Source of the DNA: Nitrospirota bacterium
GTDB taxonomy: Bacteria; Nitrospirota; Leptospirillia; Leptospirillales; Leptospirillaceae
Reading direction: 5' to 3'
Length of the DNA stretch: 64,000 nt
Assembly (NCBI GenBank): GCA_021810805.1
Contig: JAJZHW010000007.1
Coordinates: forward strand, 58,956-122,955
Of this stretch, positions 17,730 to 26,645 are shown piece by piece; the stretch's first letter is position 1; each line of letters opens with the position of its first letter. The translations under genes were made by a program, and so were the position numbers. Below the pieces are notes generated by a model. That model did no database searches, was not told the DNA's origin, and worked only from the letters and a program-made list of their open reading frames with translations.

Positions 17730-18611
17730 CTACGCCTCCCGGTCCTTCTCCGAAAGAAGGACCGCAGCCACAAGCAAGATCCCAGCCGCCACCACAAACA
17801 CTCCCGGAACGGGCTCCCCCAGAACGACCAGCGACAGGGCCGCCCCGAAAAATGGGGAAAAGGAGAACCAGGCCCCTGTCCGGGAGACTCCGATCAGCCT
17901 GATCGACCGAATGAAGAAGACGAGACTCGCCCCGTAACCGATCCCTCCCACCGCCAGAATGAGGCCGATATCGGCGGGGGAAGGCATGCGCCAGATCTCA
18001 AAACGGGCCGAAAGGGAGAGCAGAAGGAGCGAGGAGGCAACCCCCTTCCAGACGGTCAGCACAAGCGGGTTCACTCCGGATAAAAAACGCAGGAGATTCG
18101 AGTCCAGGGCCCAGAGAAAGGCCGCCCCCAGAAAGGGGAGGGCCCAGAGAGCGGTCCCCAGCGAGTCCTGGAGAGACAGCAGGGCGCACCCCCCTGCCCC
18201 CAGGACCGTTCCGGCCAGGAGCCGGAATGTCAGGCGTTCCCGGAAGAGAATGACGGCCAGGATGACCGTCAGGATCCCCTCGGCATTCATCAAAAGGCTT
18301 CCTGCCGAGGCCCGCGCCCCGGAAAGCCCCCGGACAAAGAGGGCGGGAGCGACGACCCCGCCGGCCAGGACAGAGCCGGCAAGGGCCAGGCGGGTTCGCC
18401 GGGCGAGACCGGAAAACTCCCAAAAGGCCCGGTGGCTTTCCGGGGAAAGACCCAGGGGACGGATGAGACCCACCAAGGCCCCCAGGGCGGAGCCGCCATA
18501 GAAGAGGCCGGCGAGAAACAGCGGAGGATAGCGGGAGGAAAGGATCTTAGAGAGAGGCGTCGACAGGGAAAACAGCAGCGTCGAGAGGATCGCCCAGAAG
18601 GACGGGATCAC
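17730..18611 (-). CDS. DMT superfamily permease (EamA type)
   Basis: 293 residues with about ten hydrophobic segments arranged as two EamA halves. GASAGSLLMNAEGILTVI-type sequence (here ARASAGSLLMNAEGIL) and FRERLTFRLLAGTVLGAGG in the first half, and YGASLVFFIRSIRLIGVSRTG cut short in the second, are typical of these drug/metabolite transporters. Substrate is unknown. It is convergent with the pirin gene with a gap of only 24 bp. Upstream, 18612-18889 contains no gene that I can support. Confidence 0.8.
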   Translation of the reverse strand: MIPSFWAILSTLLFSLSTPLSKILSSRYPPLFLAGLFYGGSALGALVGLIRPLGLSPESHRAFWEFSGLARRTRLALAGSVLAGGVVAPALFVRGLSGARASAGSLLMNAEGILTVILAVILFRERLTFRLLAGTVLGAGGCALLSLQDSLGTALWALPFLGAAFLWALDSNLLRFLSGVNPLVLTVWKGVASSLLLLSLSARFEIWRMPSPADIGLILAVGGIGYGASLVFFIRSIRLIGVSRTGAWFSFSPFFGAALSLVVLGEPVPGVFVVAAGILLVAAVLLSEKDREA

Positions 18612-18889
18612 CGGCGGTCCTTGGATGAGGGGGGGTGAAGGAGCATTCTTTGTAAACCGGCCTTACAGAGCGGGAGATCCCTCCAGCGAACGCCCCATCA
18701 GGGCACTCAGAAATGGAACCACACTTTGGCGCCGACAAGCAATCATGGCTTTACCGCTCCCCCTCACAAACGAATTGTCGCTTGGCTCGGCTCATTTGAT
18801 GAAAAAACAAACGATTTTCGGCCCTATTACACTTTGGAATAGCGGTCAAGAGAAGACACGGGGTTTTCAAGGAATTCTGAGAGAAAAAT

Positions 18890-18964
18890 TGGAGCGGGAT
18901 ATGGGATTCGAACCCACGACCTTCAGCTTGGGAAGCTGACACTCTACCGCTGAGTTAATCCCGC
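18890..18964 (-). tRNA. tRNA-Gly (anticodon CCC)
   Basis: The minus strand folds as a complete cloverleaf. The acceptor stem is GCGGGAT/ATCCCGC, the D arm has AGCGGTAGAG, the anticodon stem TCAGC/GCTGA encloses loop TTCCCAA (anticodon CCC), and the T arm has GGTTCGAATCC. The CCA end is encoded (complement of 18890-18892). A short T-run follows on the minus strand. Confidence 0.95.
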
Positions 18965-19066
18965 CCTCTTTGGGATTGGAAAGTTAATGAATTTTTACCA
19001 CACCTTCGTCAAAAATTCAAGCCACCAAACCCTCCCCACATCTTCCATTCCCCGCCATCATGCCGG

Positions 19067-19267
19067 TCACCCTCCTCCCACAAACCCGATGACCTCGATG
19101 GCATCTCCCGGCGCCAAGACGGTTTCGGCCCAATCCTTCCGGGAAACGATGGAAAGATTCACCTCGCAGACAACCGGCTTCTCCAAAAAACCCATCTCCC
19201 GGACAAGCTCCTGAAGGGTCGTGCCCTCCTCCAAGGTACGGGCCTCCCCGTTGACCACGATCTCCAT
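19067..19267 (-). CDS. thiS: ThiS sulfur carrier protein
   Basis: 66-residue beta-grasp protein, MEIVVNG at the start and ending EVIGFVGGG, so the terminal Gly-Gly is exposed as required for adenylation and thiocarboxylation by ThiF. It donates sulfur for the thiazole ring of thiamine. The ATG at 19267 has AGGGG 9 nt upstream; a TTG 21 bp further upstream is possible but unlikely. No other thiamine genes adjoin it. Compare the two longer carriers at 43.7 and 47.1 kb, whose Gly-Gly is masked. Confidence 0.85.
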   Translation of the reverse strand: MEIVVNGEARTLEEGTTLQELVREMGFLEKPVVCEVNLSIVSRKDWAETVLAPGDAIEVIGFVGGG

Positions 19268-19294
19268 GCGACAGATCCCCTTTTCCAATCAATG

Positions 19295-19322
19295 TTCATT
19301 TTCTTCTTCTTTGTATTATAAT
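19295..19322 (+). promoter_or_regulatory. possible promoter of the type II secretion operon
   Basis: A perfect TATAAT occurs at 19317-19322, with a weak TTCATT (3/6) 16 bp upstream, in an AT-rich divergent gap between thiS and gspC. The leader to the gspC ATG would be about 140 nt. Only the -10 box is convincing. Confidence 0.4.
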
Positions 19323-19468
19323 ACTAAAGAGGTGCGTCAAATTCAGCGACTGTTTGTTGCTGTTTCGTCTTTCAGACAATGTCGGGAAATTTTTTGTCGG
19401 CCTCTCTCAAGATGTCCGCGAAAGGCCCCCACGCGTAACGTAACCGTCCCAGGACGGCAGGAATCAGG

Positions 19469-20425
19469 ATGCTCGACACCCGGATCCAGAGAACATTCCT
19501 TCTCGGACAGATTGCCCTTGTCTCCGCGGCCTCCTACATGGCGGCCGATGCGGTGAACGAGACCCTTCGCGACCGCATTTCCGGCTCCTATGCCCTGCCC
19601 GAGATCCATTCCCTGATGGTCACCCCTCGGGAGAAGCTTCCCACGGCAATGGATCTGGCCTCCATCGCTCGAGGAAATGTCTTCGACCCGGCCCGCCGGG
19701 GAGCCGAGGCCGTGCTTCCGGGGGACATCGACCTGGAAGACAACTCCACTCCCCAGACGGGGGAACCGGTGGTGGCGGTGGGGGGATGGCAGAGCCAGAA
19801 GAATCTTCCGGTTCTCTCCTCCGACAGCCTGAAGCTTCGCCTCGTCGGGACTCTTATGGGGTCGGGAACCCTTTCGGGCGCGGTCCTCGAGGATACGGCC
19901 AAGAAGACCCAGAAGTTCTATCACGTCAACGACAGCGTGATCCCCGGGCGGGTTCTTCTCGCCCATGTGGAAAAAGCGGCCGTGATCTTGCGGGTGGGCG
20001 CCTCCTACGGCATCCTCAAGGCGCGCTATACGGCGGAGGACGACGGCGGCCAGACGCTGACGTCCTCGGGTCCGACATCCAGCCATGGGATTCGCAAGCT
20101 CGATGGAACCCACTGGCTGATCGAGTCCCGGGCGGTCCATTCCGCGGTGAAGAATCTCAACCAGCTCATGATGCAGGCCCGGGCGGTCCCCAACATGGTG
20201 GCCGGGAAGCCCAACGGATTCAGAATCGTCGAGATCCAGCCGGGAAGCCTCTATCAGGAGGTGGGACTTCTCCCCGGGGACGTGATCGAGTCCATCAACG
20301 GGATGTCGATGAGCGATCCCCAGAACTTCATGAAGGCTCTGTCGACTCTGGGAACGGCCACCCAGGTCAGCATCGATCTCGTCAGGAACGGGGCCCCGCA
20401 AACCTTCAGCTACCAGATTCAATAA
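19469..20425 (+). CDS. gspC: type II secretion protein C
   Basis: 318-residue inner-membrane component linking the inner platform with the secretin. One N-terminal membrane segment (about 8-28) is followed by a homology region (about 125-195, LVGTLMGSG...AVLEDTAKK), then a C-terminal PDZ domain (about 245-318, GSLYQEVGLLPGDVIESINGM). It starts the operon C-D-E-F-G-N-L-M-K. Presence of the PDZ version rather than the coiled-coil version matches the classic GspC architecture. Confidence 0.88.
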   Translation: MLDTRIQRTFLLGQIALVSAASYMAADAVNETLRDRISGSYALPEIHSLMVTPREKLPTAMDLASIARGNVFDPARRGAEAVLPGDIDLEDNSTPQTGEPVVAVGGWQSQKNLPVLSSDSLKLRLVGTLMGSGTLSGAVLEDTAKKTQKFYHVNDSVIPGRVLLAHVEKAAVILRVGASYGILKARYTAEDDGGQTLTSSGPTSSHGIRKLDGTHWLIESRAVHSAVKNLNQLMMQARAVPNMVAGKPNGFRIVEIQPGSLYQEVGLLPGDVIESINGMSMSDPQNFMKALSTLGTATQVSIDLVRNGAPQTFSYQIQ

Positions 20426-20489
20426 CGTGATCCCTGGTGCTCGAAATGACGATCATCGGCCCGCCACCCTCTCGACAGGACAGCGATTT

Positions 20490-22178
20490 GTGAGATGCCT
20501 CCCTCTGCCCCAGATTCACATGACGTGTAATCGCCGGATTTTTTCGAGAAAGAGGGCCCTACTGACAACCGTAGTTGCCGGAGCCCTCCTCTCCCTGGGG
20601 GTCTTGTCCCTGGGGCCGATCCGTGCCAACGCCCTGGCCGCCCCCGCCCCCACTCCCCTGGCCCTTCCCGCTCCGGTGCAAAAGGTCTCCATGAACTTCC
20701 GGAATGTCGATGTCTCGGTTCTGGTCCGTTTCATGAGCGAGCTCCTTCAGCAAAACATCGTCATGGACGAGAGGGTGAAGGGCAAGCTCACCATCCTTTC
20801 CCCCTCTGAGGTCACTGTTCCAGAAGCCTTCAGGATCTTTTCCGACGCCCTCCGGATGAAGGGCTTCGAAACCGTGAGCAAAAAGGGGATGATCTACATC
20901 GTCCCGGAGACCCAGGCGCCACCGACCCGGGAGATGTTCCTCTACACCCTGGAAAACACCTCGGCCAAGTCCATCGCCAAGACGGTGAACGCCATCCTCT
21001 CCAAGGGATTTGCCCCTCGCCCGGTGGGAGGCGTCCGGGAGGGAGGCTTCGACGGGCCGATCCAGATCGTCTCGGACAAGAGCTCCAACAGTCTGATCGT
21101 CTCCGCCACCGCCCACGACTACGAACGGCTGAAGCCCATCCTCCACTCTCTCGACTCCCAGCCGGGGGAAGTCTACGTCAAAGCCTCCCTCGTCGAGATC
21201 TCCACCGACAAGCTCAACAACATTCAGGTGAACCTCTTGGGGGGGGTGCTCGGCTCCAACAACTCGGGGGTCGTGGGCCTCACGAACTACGGGATGCTGG
21301 GGAGCATTGTCAACGGCGCGACCGGAGCCTCCTCCCTGACGGGAGGGACCACCGGGTCGACCGGCTCCCTCGGCGTCGTCTCGGGCGCGGCCGGGGCGGC
21401 CTCGGCCCTCTCGGGGCTGAACGGCCTGGTGGCCGGAGTTCTGACCGGGGGAACCTTCAACTACAACGGGGTCAGCTACCCCAATGTCGGCGAGCTCCTG
21501 AATGCCCTGGAGACCTACTCCGATGTCCGCACCCTCTCCACCCCGGAGATCCTGGCCACGGACGGGGTCAAGGCCAAGATCACCATCGGCGAGGATGTTC
21601 CCTTCATCACGGGGCAGAGCCAGACGGTGGGCGGCAACGTCATGACCATGATCCAGCGGCAGAACGTGGGCATCACCCTGGAGCTGACCCCCCACATCCT
21701 CTCCCACAACCGGGTCCGGCTTGACGTCAAGCAGACGATCTCGGCTCTGACCAACGCCTCCCAGGTCATCGGCACCATCGCCGTGGGCCCCACCACCACA
21801 AAGCGCTCGGCCAAGACCAACCTCACCATCTCCTCAGGGCAGACGGTGGTCATCGGGGGGCTGATCTCAAAAGAGACCAGCATCAACGACCAGGGGATCC
21901 CCTTCCTCTCGGACATCCCCATTCTGGGATATCTCTTCTCCAACACCAACCACGAAAAGAAGCGGGACGACCTCCTGATCTTCCTGACCCCCTACGTCAT
22001 CCGAAGCGCCCAGGATCTGGCCGTCGTCAAACATGACGCCCCCGAGGCTCTGAAGAAGTTTGCCAGCAACAACAAGCTTCTCCAGAAGCTTCTTCTCGAC
22101 CGCAAGACCACCTCCGCCTCGAGCGACCAGTTCCTGAATACCGTCGATGTCCCGGGCGACCCGGGCGCTCCCGAATAG
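20490..22178 (+). CDS. gspD: type II secretion secretin
   Basis: Outer-membrane channel. A signal sequence (RKRALLTTVVAGALL) is followed by an N0 domain (VSMNFRNVDVSVLVRFMSEL), KH-like N1/N2 domains and the secretin core. The core shows VGITLELTPHI, TNLTISSGQTVVIGGLI and the C-terminal signature IPFLSDIPILGYLF. The gate region contains a long Gly/Ser/Thr insert (about 285-340). The start is uncertain: GTG 20490 has AGGA 9 nt upstream and is chosen; GTG 20427 (1 nt after the gspC stop) or ATG 20520 are alternatives. At about 560 residues it is at the short end of GspDs because one N-domain repeat seems to be missing. Confidence 0.9.
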   Translation: MRCLPLPQIHMTCNRRIFSRKRALLTTVVAGALLSLGVLSLGPIRANALAAPAPTPLALPAPVQKVSMNFRNVDVSVLVRFMSELLQQNIVMDERVKGKLTILSPSEVTVPEAFRIFSDALRMKGFETVSKKGMIYIVPETQAPPTREMFLYTLENTSAKSIAKTVNAILSKGFAPRPVGGVREGGFDGPIQIVSDKSSNSLIVSATAHDYERLKPILHSLDSQPGEVYVKASLVEISTDKLNNIQVNLLGGVLGSNNSGVVGLTNYGMLGSIVNGATGASSLTGGTTGSTGSLGVVSGAAGAASALSGLNGLVAGVLTGGTFNYNGVSYPNVGELLNALETYSDVRTLSTPEILATDGVKAKITIGEDVPFITGQSQTVGGNVMTMIQRQNVGITLELTPHILSHNRVRLDVKQTISALTNASQVIGTIAVGPTTTKRSAKTNLTISSGQTVVIGGLISKETSINDQGIPFLSDIPILGYLFSNTNHEKKRDDLLIFLTPYVIRSAQDLAVVKHDAPEALKKFASNNKLLQKLLLDRKTTSASSDQFLNTVDVPGDPGAPE

Positions 22179-22186
22179 GACGGGGG

Positions 22187-23884
22187 ATGGAGACGACTCC
22201 GGCCGGGATCCTCGCATCGCTGAAGGGCCTCCCCGGGTCCCCGGACTTTGAAACCCGCCTCTCCGCGGCCGGGCTCTCCCGGGAGACCCTCTGGAAGGGC
22301 TGGGCCGAGGCCCAGGGATACCCCTACCGGAGTTCGGTGGAGATCTCCGATCTCGATCCCTCCCTCATTCCCCGGCTCCCCATCGGCTTCGCCAAAGCTC
22401 ATCTGGTTCTTCCCCTCTCCCTCTCCGAGGAGGAAGGAGGGTACGAACTCTCCGTTCTCTGCGGCTCTCCCGCCTCCTTTCCCGCTCTCGACCGGGTCGC
22501 GGACTTTCTCGTACCGGAGGGGAGCCCCGTCCGGATCCACCCCGTCCTCGTCCCCCCGGCCGCCCTTCTCGGGCTCACCAACAACGCCTACGAGCGCCAC
22601 GGACAAACGGAGACCGGACAGATCCTGGACCGGGCAGAAGAGGAGGCCGAAGGCTCTCTCGATCTTCTCGCCATGGTGGAGACGGTCGACCTTCTCGATG
22701 CCAAGGACGATGCCCCCATCATCCGGCTGGCCAACTCCATCCTCTCCCAGGCGGTCCGCCAGAAGGCCTCGGACATCCACCTCGAGCCCTTCGAGGAGGA
22801 GGTGAAGGTCCGTTACCGCCTCGACGGGGTCCTCTACAATGTCCTGTCCGTCCCGCAAAAGCTCAAGGCGGGACTTCTCTCCCGCTTCAAGCTCATGGCC
22901 AACCTCAACATCGCCGAAAAACGCCTTCCCCAGGATGGACGCATCCGGATCCGGGCCGCCGGACGCGATGTCGACATCCGGGTCTCCACCATTCCGGTTC
23001 GCCATGGCGAGCGGGTCGTCCTCCGGATCCTGGAGCAGGGAACGCTCCTTCTTCCCCTCTCCGAGATCGGCTTCGCCCCTGAGGATCTGGCCGCGGTGAA
23101 CCGGCTGATCACCCTCACCAGCGGGATCATCCTGGTCACAGGACCCACCGGAGCCGGAAAGACCACGACCCTCTATGCCATCCTCAACACCATCAACAGC
23201 CCGGACAAGAACATCATCACCATCGAGGACCCGGTGGAGTATCAGCTCCGGGGCATCGGCCAGATCCAGGTCAATCCCCGCATCTCCCTCACCTTCGCCT
23301 CGGGGCTCCGCTCGATCCTGCGCCAGGATCCCGACGTGATCCTCATCGGGGAGATCCGGGACACCGAGACGGCGGAGATCGCCATCCAGGCCTCTCTCAC
23401 CGGCCATCTCGTCTTTTCCACCCTCCATACCAACGATGCCCCCTCGGCCATGACCCGGCTTATCGACATGGGGGTCGAGCCCTTCCTCATCTCGACCTCG
23501 GTCCGGGCCGTTCTCGCCCAGCGGCTCGTCCGCAAGATCTGTCCCTCCTGCCGGACGCCCTATCGTCCGGCGTCCGACGAACTCCACCGGCTCGACATCG
23601 ACCCGGCGAGCCTCCCCCAGGGAACGCTCTTCAGGGGAGCCGGCTGTCCCGACTGCCTGAACACGGGATACAAGGGGCGACAGGGGATCTACGAGCTTTT
23701 CGTCCTCGACCCCGAAATCGCCCACCTCGTCAACGTCCGGGAAGACGCGGCCGCCCTCCGGGAGGCCGCCCGAAAAAAGGGGATGCAGAGCCTGACCGAC
23801 GATGGCCGGCGGAAGGTCCTCGAAGGGATCACCACCATCGAGGAGGTCCTCCGGGTCGCCCAGAGCGAGATCGAAGCCGGCTAG
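22187..23884 (+). CDS. gspE: type II secretion ATPase
   Basis: 565-residue cytoplasmic hexameric ATPase that powers pseudopilus growth. Walker A GPTGAGKTTT is near residue 319, the Asp box and Walker B ILIGEIRD near 382, and the His box HTNDAPSAM is complete. The C-terminal zinc module has two CxxC pairs (CPSC near 450 and CPDC near 486), as in secretion-type GspE. The N1 domain (1-150) is present. The gene lies 8 bp after gspD and 15 bp before gspF. Confidence 0.95.
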   Translation: METTPAGILASLKGLPGSPDFETRLSAAGLSRETLWKGWAEAQGYPYRSSVEISDLDPSLIPRLPIGFAKAHLVLPLSLSEEEGGYELSVLCGSPASFPALDRVADFLVPEGSPVRIHPVLVPPAALLGLTNNAYERHGQTETGQILDRAEEEAEGSLDLLAMVETVDLLDAKDDAPIIRLANSILSQAVRQKASDIHLEPFEEEVKVRYRLDGVLYNVLSVPQKLKAGLLSRFKLMANLNIAEKRLPQDGRIRIRAAGRDVDIRVSTIPVRHGERVVLRILEQGTLLLPLSEIGFAPEDLAAVNRLITLTSGIILVTGPTGAGKTTTLYAILNTINSPDKNIITIEDPVEYQLRGIGQIQVNPRISLTFASGLRSILRQDPDVILIGEIRDTETAEIAIQASLTGHLVFSTLHTNDAPSAMTRLIDMGVEPFLISTSVRAVLAQRLVRKICPSCRTPYRPASDELHRLDIDPASLPQGTLFRGAGCPDCLNTGYKGRQGIYELFVLDPEIAHLVNVREDAAALREAARKKGMQSLTDDGRRKVLEGITTIEEVLRVAQSEIEAG

Positions 23885-23899
23885 CGCCAAGGAGAAGCC

Positions 23900-25117
23900 A
23901 TGCCCGTCTGGAACTACTCCGGCGTCCGGGGGAACGGAGAGCGCACCCGGGGCCTCGTCGATGCCGACAGCCTCTCCTCCGCCCGACAGAAGCTCCGGAA
24001 GGAGGGGATCCTCCCCCTGACCCTCGAGGCCCATTCGGGAGAGCGGGCGGAATCGGGATCCACGACGGCGCCCCGAGGGGGGGGACGTCGCCCCTCGGGA
24101 AACGACCTCTCCGTCTTTACCCGCCAGATGGCCATCCTGGTGGGGGCGGGAGTTCCCATCGTCGAGGCCCTCGGGGCCGTTCTCGACCAGGGGCCGGAGA
24201 CCCCCATGGCCCGGGTGGCCTCCCGGGTGCGGGATCTGGTCAAGGAGGGGCAGCCCCTTTCGGCGGCAATGGGGAGTTTGCCGGCGGTGTTTTCGGGGAT
24301 CTATCTCAATATGGTCCGGGCCGGCGAGGAGTCGGGGACGCTTGAGATCATGCTCGATCGTCTGGCCGACCTCATGGAAAAACAGGTGGGAACCCGACGG
24401 AAGGTTTTGGGGGCGCTTTTTTATCCCATCCTTCTCATGGGGGTCGGCCTTCTCATGGTCGTCTTTCTTCTTCTGGTGGTCATGCCCCGGATCACCGCCG
24501 TCTTCGAAGGTCTCAAGGCCACCCTTCCCCTCCCCACCCGGATCCTCATGGGCAGCTCCCGCTGGCTCAACGACCACCTTGTCCTCGCCGGAGGGGGATC
24601 GGCAGCCCTCCTTCTTCTGCTCGTCCGGGCCGTCAGAAACCACCGGAGAACCCTCGATCGCCTGGCCCTCTCCCTGCCCAAGGTGGGGACGCTTCTTCTG
24701 TCTGCCCAGGTGGCACGATTTGCCCGGACGCTGGGCGTTCTCCTCGCCTCGGGGGCCCCGCTGCAGAAGGCGCTCGAGGTCTCCGAGGCGGTCGTCACAA
24801 GCGGGCCGGTGAGGGAGGCCGTCGCCCGCTCCCGGGAGGAGATCGCCGAAGGGCGATCCCTCTCCCAGAGCCTCCGGGACTCGAAGGTCTTCCCTCCCCT
24901 GGCCGTCCACATGATCGCCGTGGGAGAGCGCACCGGAAAGCTCGAGGAGCTCCTCCTGAAGGTGGCCCAGGGCTACGAATCCGAGGTCGATCAAACGGTG
25001 GCGACGCTGACATCCCTGATCGAACCGGTTATGATACTCTTCATCGGGGGTCTCGTGCTTTTCATGGTTCTTTCCGTCCTCCTGCCCATCTTCGAGATGA
25101 GCCAGGCCGTCTCCTAA
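23900..25117 (+). CDS. gspF: type II secretion inner-membrane platform protein F
   Basis: 405 residues with the duplicated T2SSF domain: two cytoplasmic four-helix domains, each with the pattern FTRQMAILVGAGVP / FARTLGVLLASGAP, and three membrane segments at about 173-195, 218-238 and 373-400. The N-terminal segment begins PVWNYSGVRGNGE, typical of GspF. It couples GspE to the pseudopilus. Co-directional with and 15 bp after gspE. Confidence 0.93.
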   Translation: MPVWNYSGVRGNGERTRGLVDADSLSSARQKLRKEGILPLTLEAHSGERAESGSTTAPRGGGRRPSGNDLSVFTRQMAILVGAGVPIVEALGAVLDQGPETPMARVASRVRDLVKEGQPLSAAMGSLPAVFSGIYLNMVRAGEESGTLEIMLDRLADLMEKQVGTRRKVLGALFYPILLMGVGLLMVVFLLLVVMPRITAVFEGLKATLPLPTRILMGSSRWLNDHLVLAGGGSAALLLLLVRAVRNHRRTLDRLALSLPKVGTLLLSAQVARFARTLGVLLASGAPLQKALEVSEAVVTSGPVREAVARSREEIAEGRSLSQSLRDSKVFPPLAVHMIAVGERTGKLEELLLKVAQGYESEVDQTVATLTSLIEPVMILFIGGLVLFMVLSVLLPIFEMSQAVS

Positions 25118-25120
25118 CAC

Positions 25121-25618
25121 ATGCTCCGGAGAATATCGATGTTCCGAACCCACTCCTGCAGACTTCGCCTCTTCCCGTCCCGAAAAAAGCGCCTTCGGGA
25201 GGAGGGCTTCACCCTGATCGAAATCATGGTGGTCATCTTCATCATTGCGCTTCTGGCGGCCCTGGTCGTCCCCAAGATCGTGGGCCGCACCGAAGAGGCC
25301 AAGAGAACGGCGGCCCTGACCCAGATCCGGGAGTTCGAGAACGCCCTCTCCCTCTACCATCTCGACAATGGAAGCTACCCCACCACGGAGCAGGGGCTTG
25401 GTGCCCTGGTCAAAAAGCCCACCCTTCCCCCCGAACCCAACAGCTACAAGCCGGGCGGGTATATCTCCAAGATCCCCAAAGATCCTTGGGGCCATCCCTA
25501 CATCTATCTCTCTCCCGGGACCCACGGCGAGTTCGACATCATGAGCTACGGAGCCGACGGCGCCCGGGGCGGCAAGGGAAACAACAAGGACATCGTCTCA
25601 TGGGACATGGAAAAGTGA
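25121..25618 (+). CDS. gspG: type II secretion major pseudopilin
   Basis: 165 residues with a long basic leader and the prepilin cleavage site EEG^FTLIEIMVVI (Glu at +5). The hydrophobic helix follows, and then the conserved GspG body: SLYHLDNGSYPTTEQGLGAL, the pattern PKDPWGHPYIYLSPG and the calcium-binding-type C-terminal loop SYGADGARGG. It is the only clear pseudopilin with these features in the operon apart from GspK. A prepilin peptidase (GspO) must be encoded elsewhere. Confidence 0.93.
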   Translation: MLRRISMFRTHSCRLRLFPSRKKRLREEGFTLIEIMVVIFIIALLAALVVPKIVGRTEEAKRTAALTQIREFENALSLYHLDNGSYPTTEQGLGALVKKPTLPPEPNSYKPGGYISKIPKDPWGHPYIYLSPGTHGEFDIMSYGADGARGGKGNNKDIVSWDMEK

Positions 25619-25676
25619 TCCTCTCTCCCGGGCACGCCATGGAGGCCCCCCGCGCCTCAACAGGACTTGCCCCCCG

Positions 25677-26645
25677 ATGAAGACTCTGGTCTTTCCCCCG
25701 GATATCTTGCGTCGCATGGCCGCTCTAAGATGGCGACCCTTTCGCCGGGCGGAGGGTTCGCCCTCATCCGCCCGGCCCCGGATGGGCCGGCGGACCCTTT
25801 TGCTGGGAGCCACCGGAGCGGTGGTCTTTGTCGCCGGCCTGGCCCAAGGGTTCCCCCACCGGGAGCTGGCCCAATACTTTCTCGGACAGGCGAGCCAGCA
25901 GGGGGGAGTCCTCCTCACCGCCGGATCGGCCCGATTCGACCTCCCCGCCCAACTCTCCTACCGCGACCTGGTTCTGGTGGCCCCCACTCCGGCGGGACCG
26001 GCCACGGTAACGGTTGACCACGCCGAAGGGGTCCTGGTGCTTTCAAGCCTCGCCTCCCGCAAACCCCGGGTCAACTTCAAGCTCCGGGCCTATGGGGGGC
26101 TCTTCGAAGGACATCTCCGACGACTCCCTCACGAGGAAAACCACCTTAAGGGGGCGACCGTGACCCCGGTGAACCTCTCCCTCACCGAGCCGGTCCTCCA
26201 TCAGAAGATCGGCGGCACCCTCACCCTTAACACCGACTACACCTGGCACGTGGGTCAGGAAACCCGGGGCCACGGGGTCTTCGAGGCCATGGTCCGTCAC
26301 CTCGTCCTCAGCTCGCTCTCAGTGGAAGGATTTCCCCTTCCCCCGGTGGCCTTCGATGCCGTCCGTTCCCGGGTCTTCATCTCGCGCGGGCGAGGTCGCG
26401 TGGAAAAGCTCCAGGCCGTAGGCCCCCTGGCCGACATCAACGGGGGCGGCACCTTTACCTTGGCCACCCCCTATCAGAACAGCATTCTTCACCTGAGGCT
26501 GGACATCCGTCTCAAGGGAGCCCTGGCCTCCATCCCCTTGCCGGGAGTCTCCGGCCAAAGCCCCACCCGGCTTGTGACCCTGACGCTCGATGGCCCTGCC
26601 CAAAACCTGAACATCGCGATGAATGGCCTCCCGATCCCTCACTGA
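25677..26645 (+). CDS. gspN: type II secretion protein N
   Basis: 322 residues: a basic N-terminus, one membrane segment (about 40-60, TLLLGATGAVVFVAGLA) and a beta-rich periplasmic domain with repeated LxLxG-type strands (VNFKLRAYGGLFEGHLR, LTLNTDYTW, GTFTLATPYQNSILHLRLDI). This matches GspN, a poorly understood inner-membrane subunit present in only some type II systems. It ends 23 bp inside gspL, so the two are probably translationally coupled. Confidence 0.72.
   Translation: MKTLVFPPDILRRMAALRWRPFRRAEGSPSSARPRMGRRTLLLGATGAVVFVAGLAQGFPHRELAQYFLGQASQQGGVLLTAGSARFDLPAQLSYRDLVLVAPTPAGPATVTVDHAEGVLVLSSLASRKPRVNFKLRAYGGLFEGHLRRLPHEENHLKGATVTPVNLSLTEPVLHQKIGGTLTLNTDYTWHVGQETRGHGVFEAMVRHLVLSSLSVEGFPLPPVAFDAVRSRVFISRGRGRVEKLQAVGPLADINGGGTFTLATPYQNSILHLRLDIRLKGALASIPLPGVSGQSPTRLVTLTLDGPAQNLNIAMNGLPIPH

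Noticed and set aside
19323..19468. c-di-GMP riboswitch upstream of gspC
   Set aside because: The gspC leader lacks the conserved GEMM core and tetraloop receptor; only short unrelated hairpins are seen.
21992..25525. 1177-codon open frame on the minus strand across gspD-gspG
   Set aside because: It is the antisense shadow of four clearly recognisable secretion genes in GC-rich DNA; its product is Gly/Asp/Glu-rich without any domain.
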